A stretch of DNA of 64,000 nt. Source: Streptomyces sp. SJL17-4 (lineage in GTDB: Bacteria > Actinomycetota > Actinomycetes > Streptomycetales > Streptomycetaceae). The position numbers and the translations under genes are program-made. Below the pieces are notes generated by a model that ran no database searches, was not told where the DNA came from, and saw nothing but the letters and a program-made list of their open reading frames with translations. Shown piece after piece: positions 49,872-57,051 of the stretch (its first letter is position 1; the number at the start of each line of letters is the position of its first letter). The stretch is from assembly GCF_036826855.1 (NCBI RefSeq), contig NZ_CP104578.1, positions 5,987,501 through 6,051,500 of the forward strand, read 5' to 3'.

Positions 49872-51575
49872 GTGGAGCATGAAGAACCAGAGAAGGTAAG
49901 CGAAGATGGTCCCGTCCCCCATCGCGGCGTATTCGATGGATTTTCGGGTTATGTAACCCCCACCGATGAAGATTGGAGGGGTGTACTCCGTAATGGTCTC
50001 GTGGTAATCGACACGAACGTTTTGCTGAATCTCTATCGATATAACCAGGCGGCTCGTGAGGCGTTTCTGGGAACACTTCAGAGTCTCGGAGGCTGCCTGT
50101 GGGTTCCTCATCAGGTGATGGAAGAGTTCTGGCGAAACAGGGAGGGGGCGATCGAGGACCCCGGTAGGCAACTTGCTACTTCTGAGCAGGCCCTGAAGAA
50201 GGGGTTGCAAAAGGCCATAGAGGATCTTCGAGGGTGGGCGAACAGGGTCTCGCTTGAGCCGTCCAATGTCGAAAAGCTTGAGTCAATTCTCGACGTGGCA
50301 TTTGAGAAAGTCATCGAGTCGATGGCTGAAGTCGTCAATGGTGGCGAAGGGGAGATGTCGCGAGACACGTCACGGGATAAGGTAATTTTGGCCCTAGATG
50401 CTCTCCTGAAGGGAAAAGTGGGGCCGCCTTTGGAGCAAAAGGATCTTGCGGAGCAAATTGCAGAAGGCAAGAGGCGTATTCAGAATCAGGTGCCACCAGG
50501 GTTTAAGGATAAGTCGAAAGCTTCCCGAGGGGACGACTCTGAGGTCGGGGATTACCTTGTCTGGGTTCAGCTCATTAGAGAGGCAAAAAAGAGGAGTGTT
50601 GATGTTCTTTTGGTGACTGGGGATGTCAAGGAAGATTGGTGGAGGACGCGTCATAATATTCCTGTCGGCCCGCGCAATGAACTGTCTGAGGAGTTGCGGC
50701 AGGAGGTCGGGACGCGACTTTACATGCTTAAGCCTGAGAAATTGTTGTCTTACGCGCGAGATTTCCTTCAAGTTGAAGTTGCTGAGGACTCGGTTCAGAA
50801 TGTCGAGATGGTGGCTGCTCAGTCCACCGCCGACGCGGCGTTTCGGGCCCTGGGCGAACGAGCCGAGTATGACGCGACCGGAGCCGTTCTAGGGGCGTGG
50901 AATGAGGTTGAGGCCGCACTTGAGAAGCTAGCTCCCGGAAGTGCTTTCGGTCAGGCACGCGTGACGTCTGGAATGCGCTTGAGGCTCCTGGAGAAGATCC
51001 ATGGACCGACAGATGTTATGAGGCGAGTCCGTGAGCTGCGAACCGTCCGCAACAAGATTGCGCACGGCGATGAAGTTGAGTTTACCCAAGAAGGTGCGCT
51101 GGCGTTTGTGGCAATGGCCAGAGAGGTTGTGGATTACCTAACTCTAGTCAACGCTCCTCGATATCAGGCGGCGCAGCTTGAGGCTGCGATCCATGAAGCG
51201 CTTAATCGCGGTGGATTTTCCGTAACGGAAAGTCGCGTAGATGGATCGCTGTTTGACTTCCTGGTCGGCGACCCCATGAATCCCGGCTCATTCGCCGCGG
51301 TTGAGGTCCAGTTTATCGCCGGTGGTTCGTTTAATGAGAGTAATCTTTCCAGAGAGGCTGGAAGACTTGCTACCGTCGGAACCGGTGTCATTTCACTGCT
51401 TGTGGTGACTAACGCTCCTCTGGCGCCGCGGGTGCAAGAGTTCAATTCTGCCATTGACGGTTCGTCGGGTCTCGCGGGTCGGCGTCTAGAAGTTGTTCAG
51501 TGGAGAGGGCCGGACGATGATTCGGTCCTGATCAGGGCTCTGGGGAGAGCGATGCGAAAATCTGGTCCGCAGTGA
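49872..51575 (+). CDS. Three-module putative nuclease: PIN-like, HEPN-type RxxxxH, PD-(D/E)xK-like
   Basis: 567 residues, distinctly lower GC than its neighbours. The PIN-like module (about 40-260) has D47 in VVIDTNVLLNLYRYN, E84/E85 in VPHQVMEEFWRNREG, D227 and D251 in VLLVTGDVKEDWW. Residues 320-425 are helical with R393-NKIA-H398, the HEPN ribonuclease motif. The C-terminal part (435-567) has FDFLV (D462) and AVEVQ (E478, Q480), a PD-(D/E)xK-like core with Q for K. Such stacked nuclease modules are typical of anti-phage or abortive infection proteins. No ribosome binding site; leaderless from TACGCT. Confidence 0.82.
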   Translation: MEHEEPEKVSEDGPVPHRGVFDGFSGYVTPTDEDWRGVLRNGLVVIDTNVLLNLYRYNQAAREAFLGTLQSLGGCLWVPHQVMEEFWRNREGAIEDPGRQLATSEQALKKGLQKAIEDLRGWANRVSLEPSNVEKLESILDVAFEKVIESMAEVVNGGEGEMSRDTSRDKVILALDALLKGKVGPPLEQKDLAEQIAEGKRRIQNQVPPGFKDKSKASRGDDSEVGDYLVWVQLIREAKKRSVDVLLVTGDVKEDWWRTRHNIPVGPRNELSEELRQEVGTRLYMLKPEKLLSYARDFLQVEVAEDSVQNVEMVAAQSTADAAFRALGERAEYDATGAVLGAWNEVEAALEKLAPGSAFGQARVTSGMRLRLLEKIHGPTDVMRRVRELRTVRNKIAHGDEVEFTQEGALAFVAMAREVVDYLTLVNAPRYQAAQLEAAIHEALNRGGFSVTESRVDGSLFDFLVGDPMNPGSFAAVEVQFIAGGSFNESNLSREAGRLATVGTGVISLLVVTNAPLAPRVQEFNSAIDGSSGLAGRRLEVVQWRGPDDDSVLIRALGRAMRKSGPQ

Positions 51576-51648
51576 ACTGTCTATTCCGTGGCCGATGAGC
51601 AGGAGAGCCGAAGGGGCGCATTAGACCCCGCTAGTGATGCTAAGAATG

Positions 51649-51677
51649 GTGCGGAAGCCCGTAGCGAGCTTCCGCAC
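51649..51677 (+). terminator. Hairpin terminator after the PIN-HEPN gene
   Basis: gtgcggaagc / gcttccgcac perfect 10-bp stem, 74 bases past the stop. Confidence 0.75.
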
Positions 51678-51709
51678 TACTTGCGTGGGTCGCCCGATCG
51701 ATGTATTGG

Positions 51710-52405
51710 CTATGCCTGCGGATGGGCAAGAGCGTGAGCAATGGTCCGCATATCCGATACCACGGTGTCGGCGCCCGCGGCGATGAGGCTGGGCTGCTTA
51801 CCTGCTTTGTTCGCGAACCCGATACTTCCCGCTCCTGCCGATCGTGCCGCCGTGATGTCAGTGACAGAATCGCCGACCAGTGCCGACCGCTCAGGCGAGA
51901 CGTCGAGAATCACCGCGGCTTCCAGTAGGGGGTACGGCGACGGTTTCATGAGATCCGGCCGAAGGGCCGGTCGACCGACCACGGTCTCCACTACCCGGGA
52001 GAGCCCCTGTGCCGTGAGGTAGACATGCACGCAGTCCACGGAATTGTTGCTGACGATGGCCACGCGTCGCCCCGAAGCGCGTGCGGCCGTCAGGGCCTCG
52101 ACTGCCCCAGCCGTCGGGGCCCCAGCGACGCCGACCGCCCGAATCTCTGCGTCCGTGAGTGCCGCCTCGACAGCGGCCAGGACACCCTGCCCGCCCTCGC
52201 GCGCGAGCTGGTGAACCATCATTGGGTCGTCCGTCGCGTGGGCCCTGTGCGCGAGTTCCGGGGCGAGCGTGGCGAGCAGTGCCGAGAGGTCTTTGGCGAC
52301 CCCCGAGGCGGGGAGCCCCTGGAAGACGTGGCAGATCGGGCCGTCGAAGTCGAAGAGGATCGCATCGTAGTTGGCGAGCATGCTGGTCAGCGGGTCAGAG
52401 TGCAT
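51710..52405 (-). CDS. HAD family hydrolase
   Basis: 231 residues. Motif I is AILFDFDGPICHVFQG (with Pro where most have Gly-Thr), motif II RVAIVSNNSVDC, motif III LMKPSPYPLLEAAVILDVSPE and SALVGDSVTDITAARSAG as motif IV. ATG 52405 overlaps the GntR gene by 11 bases, so they form one operon. Phosphatase of unknown substrate, probably carried with the GntR regulator in mobile DNA. Confidence 0.9.
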   Translation of the reverse strand: MHSDPLTSMLANYDAILFDFDGPICHVFQGLPASGVAKDLSALLATLAPELAHRAHATDDPMMVHQLAREGGQGVLAAVEAALTDAEIRAVGVAGAPTAGAVEALTAARASGRRVAIVSNNSVDCVHVYLTAQGLSRVVETVVGRPALRPDLMKPSPYPLLEAAVILDVSPERSALVGDSVTDITAARSAGAGSIGFANKAGKQPSLIAAGADTVVSDMRTIAHALAHPQA

Positions 52406-53261
52406 CCGCGGTGGTCTCCCGTCCGATGGTCTCCCACACGCTGTCGAACCACATCCGTGCCTGCTCCACCTGCTGGGCGCCACTGGACGAGTCGCCGTCG
52501 TTGAGGGAGTGGTGGAACAGGATGGTGTCCTTGCCCACCAGGTCGTAGATCTCGATGGCTTCGCCCTGAGCAACCACCTTGTTCGGGCGGATCGGGTAGT
52601 AGCCGAAGAACGCGTCTTCCTTGTTGACGACGTAGAGCTTGAAGAACTGCGTGCCGCTGTGGACGCGCACGCTGACGTTGCCTTCCTGGACGAGACCCAG
52701 GTGCTCCAACTCGCTGATGGAGTCCGTGATGCTCCGGGTGTAGCCGACCATGATGTCGTGCATGCGAGCCCGCAGCCGGGGGTCGTCGGCACAGTCCTCG
52801 CGACGTACGGGTGCCGCCTGGGGGACAGCCATATCCGGGACGAGGATCCGAATTTGGATGCTGGAGGGCGTCAGCCGTCCGGTCCGGATCTTGTCGAGCG
52901 GTTCCTGTAGGGCGCCGTGGAGCGTCTCGCTGGAGAATCCCGCGAAGTCGATCGTCACGTTCCGGCTGGCGAATGCCTGCTCCACGTAGGGGCGAAGCCC
53001 CGCCGGCCGCTCGGTCCGGTGTCGGACGAACACGCCGCTGCCCTTCCGGGAGACGACGAGCCCTTCGTCCTCAAGGTCCCGGAGCGCGCGCTGGATCGTG
53101 GCTCGGGCGAACCCGTAGTGCTCTGTCAGCTTCGCGTGTGACGGCAGCTTCTCTCCGGGGCCGAGCTTCCTGGTGCGGATCGCCGCACCCAAGCTGCGGG
53201 CCACCTGCTCATACGGCGGTCGGTCGTCGTCCGGGTCCAGCGGCTCAAGCTCAAAGGTCAT
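52395..53261 (-). CDS. GntR family regulator of the integrative element (KorSA-like position)
   Basis: 288 residues. The N-terminal GntR wHTH is RPPYEQVARSLGAAIRTRKLGPGEKLPSHAKLTEHYGFARATIQRALRDLEDEGLVVSRKGSGVFVRHR. The rest is an effector-like part with WNVSVRVHSGTQFFKLYVVNKEDAFFGYYPI-type strands. In pSAM2-like elements the GntR protein KorSA represses transfer and activation genes. Several tggctagcca-type sites lie in its own promoter region (53300-53368), shared with the divergent transfer operon. ATG 53261; no clear Shine-Dalgarno. Confidence 0.88.
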   Translation of the reverse strand: MTFELEPLDPDDDRPPYEQVARSLGAAIRTRKLGPGEKLPSHAKLTEHYGFARATIQRALRDLEDEGLVVSRKGSGVFVRHRTERPAGLRPYVEQAFASRNVTIDFAGFSSETLHGALQEPLDKIRTGRLTPSSIQIRILVPDMAVPQAAPVRREDCADDPRLRARMHDIMVGYTRSITDSISELEHLGLVQEGNVSVRVHSGTQFFKLYVVNKEDAFFGYYPIRPNKVVAQGEAIEIYDLVGKDTILFHHSLNDGDSSSGAQQVEQARMWFDSVWETIGRETTADAL

Positions 53262-53299
53262 GCCCTCGATGCTACGGCGAACCTGACTATTTGAGCAGC

Positions 53300-53368
53300 C
53301 TGGCTAGTCACATGTTGACGTGGCTAGCCAGGCTGGCTATGTTCATCCTGTGCCCACCGGGCTAGCCA
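53300..53368. promoter_or_regulatory. Repeated tggctagcca operators between GntR and the transfer operon
   Basis: tggctagtca at 53301-53310, the perfect palindrome tggctagcca at 53321-53330, a half site ctggctat at 53333-53340 and gggctagcca at 53359-53368. This pattern would let the GntR protein control both divergent promoters. Confidence 0.75.
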
Positions 53369-53375
53369 AGTGAGT

Positions 53376-53752
53376 CAGGCTGAACGGGAGAGCTGTGTCG
53401 TCAAGACGCAGGTCAGGGGCGTGCTTGCACGACAAGGAGCCCCTGAGAGATGGGGCTGAGGGCCCCGGATCCCTGGTCAACCGGAGGGCGAGACCGAAAG
53501 GTCGCCGTCTCGCATGCCTAAGCCGGGAGCTCGTGTTCCCGAAGGCGAGACATCCGCACCACCTGCTCCACCTGATCCGCAGCGGTTGCTGCGGCCGGTT
53601 GCCTCCTCCGCCCGTCCGGTCCCCGTTCGCGGGGTGCCGTACGGGCGGGGTTGAGGGGAGCCGGAGATTCCTGGTTCTAACGGCGAGAGGCCCCGGTGGT
53701 AGGACACCGGGGCCTCGGTTCGGGCCGTTCCTGACTGGAAGGAACACACCCA
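53376..53752 (+). promoter_or_regulatory. Structured leader of the transfer operon with hairpin 53687-53716
   Basis: About 375 bases with no convincing gene. The hairpin gaggccccggtg / caccggggcctc (53687-53716) stands 36 bases before the first start and could act as an attenuator. gaaggaac precedes ATG 53753. Another inverted pair is gtctcgc / gcgagac at about 53505-53555. Confidence 0.6.
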
Positions 53753-54016
53753 ATGTTGTCCATCGCTGCACTTCAGGCCGTTGTTACGGCTACCCCGTTC
53801 GACGGTGAGCCGTCGGACGCCGAGCTGAACGCGATCGAGAACGAGATGCCGCTGATCCTGGCGGACGTCGAACTGCTCGACGCGGTGATCAAGACGCTGG
53901 ACCGTCCCGTCACCAAGCTGGACGAGCGGCGGATCCGCCGGGCCCGTCACCGGGTCGTGGCGGCCCGCCGGGACCTCACGAACCGCGCCGCCGTGCAGTC
54001 GGGCGGTGCCGCGTGA
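53753..54016 (+). CDS. DUF6284 family protein
   Basis: 87 residues: MLSIAALQAVVTATPFDGEPSDAELNAIENEMPLILADVELLDAVIKTLDRPVTKLDERRIRRARHRVVAARRDLTNR. Small helical protein found at the head of transfer operons of Streptomyces integrative elements. Function unknown. Its stop overlaps the next start by four bases. Confidence 0.88.
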   Translation: MLSIAALQAVVTATPFDGEPSDAELNAIENEMPLILADVELLDAVIKTLDRPVTKLDERRIRRARHRVVAARRDLTNRAAVQSGGAA

Positions 54017-54351
54017 GGGCCCGGACGTTGGCGGACTTGTCCGCCCCGCTGCTGGCGCTGCGGCTGCTGACGGCGGAGTTCGCGCACATGGCGGCGCCGA
54101 CCGTGGAGGTCTCGCCGATCTACCCGGAGCGGCTGGAGCTGACGTTCCACGACGACTTCGCCGCCTTCGAGGCGTGGCGCGAGGCCTTGAACATCGCCCC
54201 CGAGTCCGTTGTTCATCGCGTTCAGGTCGGCGGTCAGACCGGCGTCCTGCGTGTTCACGCGACGTTCGCCGGGGCTGAGCTGGAGCTGGTCGGCTACGCG
54301 AAGGTCCCGGCCGTCAAGTCGGTTCTGGCGGGTGCGGGAGTTGGGTCGTGA
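54013..54351 (+). CDS. Hypothetical protein of the transfer operon
   Basis: 112 residues: MRARTLADLSAPLLALRLLTAEFAHMAAPTVEVSPIYPERLELTFHDDFAAFEAWREALNIAPESVVHRVQVGGQTGVLRVHATFAGAELELVGYAKVP. Mixed alpha/beta, no membrane segment. GTG overlaps on both sides (GTGA), so translation is coupled. No family recognised. Confidence 0.8.
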   Translation: MRARTLADLSAPLLALRLLTAEFAHMAAPTVEVSPIYPERLELTFHDDFAAFEAWREALNIAPESVVHRVQVGGQTGVLRVHATFAGAELELVGYAKVPAVKSVLAGAGVGS

Positions 54352-55349
54352 ACGGTGTTCAGATCCGTTCAGCGGAGCGGGCCCTGTCAGTGGGCACGTG
54401 GCTGATCGTGGGCGGGGCGATGCTGTACTCGGTCCTCACGGTCACCCCGTTGATGGCCGCCCACACGCCGGCCGAGTGGCGGTGGACGTCCCCGATTCTG
54501 CCGCTCGTGGTGGACGCGGCGGTCGTCATCGTGGTCCGTCTCGACTCCGTCCTGGCCCGTCTGGGCGGGCATGGCGGACGCTGGCCGGTCACGCTGCGGT
54601 GGATGACCGGCGGCATGACCCTGGCCCTGAACGTCGCCGACTCTGCTCTGAGGAAAGACCTGGTCGGGGTGGCGGTCCACGCGGTGGCGCCGCTGCTGCT
54701 GATCGTCACGGCGGAGACTGGTCTGGCCTACCGCCGGGCGATCACGAACGCGCTCGCCGCACATCAGGAGCGTGAACGCGCTGAGCGGGACGCCCGGGAG
54801 AGGGCCGCTGTCGAGCGTGCGGACGCGGCGGAGAAGCGGGCTCGTGAGGCGCGGGAGTTCGACGCCCGGATGGCGCGTGAACAGCGCGAGCATGAAGCCT
54901 CCCTGGCCCGTGAACAGGCTGAGCGGGAAGAGCGCGCGCGGCGTGAGGAGCGCGAGCGGGCCGAGGCCGTCGAGAGGGCGGAGCGGGCCGAGCGTGAGCG
55001 TGCCGAGCGTGAGCGTGAACAGCAGCGCATCGAGCGTGAACGCCGTGAACGTGACGCTGCCGCGCGCATGGAGAGGGAGCGTCGGGAGCGCGAGGAGCGG
55101 GCCCGGCGTGAACAGCGCGAGGAGGCCGAGCGTGCCGAGCGTGAACGCGCCGAGCTGCTCGCCGCCGGCCCCGCGCTGGTGAAGCAGTCCGAGGAGCAGG
55201 CCCGTAAGACCGTGGCCGCCGCCTACGCGGCGAGCGTCCCGGTGCGGCAGGCCGCTGAGCTGTGCGGCTGGTCGGTGGGTTGGGTCTCCAGCCGCTACCA
55301 GGAACTGCGCGACCAGGGTCCCGCCCAGCCGCTTGAGGAGGCCGCCTAG
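54348..55349 (+). CDS. DUF2637 membrane protein with a long charged coiled coil (Spd-like)
   Basis: 333 residues. Four transmembrane helices in the first ~130 (TWLIVGGAMLYSVLTVTPLMAA, ILPLVVDAAVVIVVRL, WMTGGMTLALNVA, LLLIVTAETGLA) form the DUF2637 domain. Then about 170 residues of nearly pure Arg/Glu/Ala heptads (RERAEREREQQRIERERRERD) make a coiled coil, ending with a helix-turn-helix-like VRQAAELCGWSVGWVSSRYQ. DUF2637 proteins belong to plasmid spread functions. Confidence 0.88.
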   Translation: MNGVQIRSAERALSVGTWLIVGGAMLYSVLTVTPLMAAHTPAEWRWTSPILPLVVDAAVVIVVRLDSVLARLGGHGGRWPVTLRWMTGGMTLALNVADSALRKDLVGVAVHAVAPLLLIVTAETGLAYRRAITNALAAHQERERAERDARERAAVERADAAEKRAREAREFDARMAREQREHEASLAREQAEREERARREERERAEAVERAERAERERAEREREQQRIERERRERDAAARMERERREREERARREQREEAERAERERAELLAAGPALVKQSEEQARKTVAAAYAASVPVRQAAELCGWSVGWVSSRYQELRDQGPAQPLEEAA

Positions 55350-55684
55350 TGAGCGCGCTGCCCGTCTACCGCTGGCGGCTCGCGCCGGAGGGGCTGGCCA
55401 CCTTTCGCCAGCTGCGGGCCATGAACCTGCGGCCCGGTGGTCAGCCGGTGGTGGCCCAGCTCGAACGGCCCCGCCGGAAGCGCGGGCCGCTGGTCGCGTT
55501 CCTGTACCGGGTCGACCTGGCCCGGCCGGTCCGGCCGATGACTCCGGCGCGGTGGGCGGCTCTGGAGCGGGCGAACGCGGCCCGCCGGGTCTGCCCGGAA
55601 TGCGGGCGGGACGCCGGATACCGCATCCCCACTTCGCTCGGCATGTGCGTCCCGTGTGCGGACGCTCCCCAACTCGCTGCCTGA
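55349..55684 (+). CDS. RRQRL-motif zinc-binding protein
   Basis: 111 residues: a basic first part (WRLAPEGLATFRQLRAMNLRPGGQPVVAQLERPRRKRGPLVAFLYRVDLARPVRPMTPARWAALERA) and a zinc ribbon CPECGRDAGYRIPTSLGMCVPCAD. This is the small zinc-binding protein class frequent in Streptomyces transfer operons. GTG 55349 overlaps the preceding stop. Confidence 0.85.
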   Translation: MSALPVYRWRLAPEGLATFRQLRAMNLRPGGQPVVAQLERPRRKRGPLVAFLYRVDLARPVRPMTPARWAALERANAARRVCPECGRDAGYRIPTSLGMCVPCADAPQLAA

Positions 55685-55698
55685 CCTGGAGGTTTCCC

Positions 55699-55914
55699 GT
55701 GCAGAGCAACACCCAGCAGGGCTCGCACATGTACGTGCTGACCATGCAGAACCGCCAGGAGAGCGCGTGCACCCTCTCCGGCACCTACACCCCGCCGCCG
55801 GGGCTCACCCGGTTCGACATCCTCGCCCAGCTCCGTCTCGACGCGGTGCGCCAGTACCCGTCGATGGAGGGTGCGGTCGTCCTGCACTTCGCCTTCGAGC
55901 CCAACACCGTCTGA
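55699..55914 (+). CDS. Small hypothetical protein of the transfer operon
   Basis: 71 residues: MQSNTQQGSHMYVLTMQNRQESACTLSGTYTPPPGLTRFDILAQLRLDAVRQYPSMEGAVVLHFAFEPNTV. Soluble, no motif. GTG 55699 has tggagg in perfect position. Confidence 0.85.
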   Translation: MQSNTQQGSHMYVLTMQNRQESACTLSGTYTPPPGLTRFDILAQLRLDAVRQYPSMEGAVVLHFAFEPNTV

Positions 55915-55925
55915 GGAGGCCCGCT

Positions 55926-56441
55926 GTGTCCCGATCCCGATCCCGTTCACGTTCGCGTGCGGTGAAGGTGCCTGCCGGCGCCACGACCGTGCGTATCCCC
56001 AGGCAGCGCGGCTTCCGCCCCGCCGCCCCGGTCGTCGTCCTCATCCCCGAACAGCGGCCCTCGCTCACCTCCCGGGCCGCGTGGGCCGTCGGGGGCTGGC
56101 TGTGGCGTCACCGCACGATGTGGGCCCCGTCCGGCATCGCCGTCGGCGTCCTCGCCGCCGTCGGAGCCGTGCACGTCATCGCGCCGTGGATGGTCTGGGC
56201 CCTCGCCGCCCTGACGCCCGCGCCCGCCGGCGGGCTGTGGTGGGTCCGCCGCTCACGTCCCGACGCCTTCGGCGAGCACACCGCCCGTCTGGTGGCCCTG
56301 ACGGTCCTGGCCACGGCCGCACTCGGCTGGGCCGCCGCCACGGTCCACTTCGGGCCGCTCACCGGCCCGCTGATGTGGCTGTGGCTGCTGCTCGCCACGG
56401 CCGCGCAGGTGTTCTGGCTCGTCGTCCGCCGCTCCCACTGA
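55926..56441 (+). CDS. Membrane protein of the transfer operon (SpdB-like)
   Basis: 171 residues. An SRSRSRSRSR start and a basic region are followed by about four hydrophobic helices (WAPSGIAVGVLAAVGAVHVI, PWMVWALAALTPAPAGGLWWV, LVALTVLATAALGWAAATV, PLMWLWLLLATAAQVFWLVV). Position and topology fit the plasmid spread proteins that move transferred DNA between mycelial compartments. GTG 55926. Confidence 0.78.
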   Translation: MSRSRSRSRSRAVKVPAGATTVRIPRQRGFRPAAPVVVLIPEQRPSLTSRAAWAVGGWLWRHRTMWAPSGIAVGVLAAVGAVHVIAPWMVWALAALTPAPAGGLWWVRRSRPDAFGEHTARLVALTVLATAALGWAAATVHFGPLTGPLMWLWLLLATAAQVFWLVVRRSH

Positions 56442-56458
56442 CCTGAGGAGTTCCCGTC

Positions 56459-57034
56459 ATGGCCCAGATTCCCAACAGTCGCCGCACCACCCGCCCCCGG
56501 CAGCCCCGGCCCAGCACCAACAACGCGGGTCCGAGTAACGGCAAGTCGGACAAGTTCGCCAGCGCCGGTGCCGCCGTCGGCGGTTTCGTCGGCGCGATGG
56601 GCGGCTCGTTCGCCCCGCCGATCAACGTCACCGTCAACCGCACCACCAACCGCGGTGGGGGCGGGCGCCGGCCGCACGCCGAAGCGCTGCTGCCCGCACC
56701 GGACTTCAGCTCACCGGCGCAGGTGCGGAACTACTGCAACAGCCTGCGGGCCGCCGCCGTCGCCCTCTCCATCGAGGTGGCGATGGGGACGGAGATCCTC
56801 AAGAGCGTGCTTGCGGCGGTCCCGGACCCGGAGGGCCGCATCGGCGGCTCCCGCATCCGGGCCGCGAAGGTGTCCCGCAAGCTCCGCAAGGCCGCCGACG
56901 ACCTGCGCGACGCGGCCAAGAACGCCGCCGCCGCATACGCCACGTTCCAGCAGGAGTACCAGGAAGAGATCAACCGAGTCCGCCACCGCGCCCGCCCCCG
57001 CGCCACACCGCGCATGGACTGGGCCCAGCAGTAG
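56459..57034 (+). CDS. Transfer-operon protein (TraA-like), linked to the FtsK-type translocase
   Basis: 191 residues. A disordered basic start precedes a Gly-rich region (AGAAVGGFVGAMGGSFAPP), and helices follow (QVRNYCNSLRAAAVALSIEVAMGTEILKSVLAAVPDPEGRIGGSRIRAAKVSRKLRKAADDLRDAAKNAAAAYATFQQEYQEEINRVRHRA). Usually encoded just before the translocase. Exact function unknown. RBS tgaggag. Confidence 0.78.
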   Translation: MAQIPNSRRTTRPRQPRPSTNNAGPSNGKSDKFASAGAAVGGFVGAMGGSFAPPINVTVNRTTNRGGGGRRPHAEALLPAPDFSSPAQVRNYCNSLRAAAVALSIEVAMGTEILKSVLAAVPDPEGRIGGSRIRAAKVSRKLRKAADDLRDAAKNAAAAYATFQQEYQEEINRVRHRARPRATPRMDWAQQ

Positions 57035-57051
57035 CCGAAGGGAGAACGGCC

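Noticed and set aside
49567..53300. tRNA 3' fragment as left end of the conjugative element
   Set aside because: No T-arm-like sequence with a CCA end could be found in this stretch, so attL was not assigned.
53395..53808. 137-codon frame in the transfer-operon leader
   Set aside because: Crosses the attenuator-like hairpin and the start of the DUF6284 gene; Pro/Arg-rich composition without conserved features.
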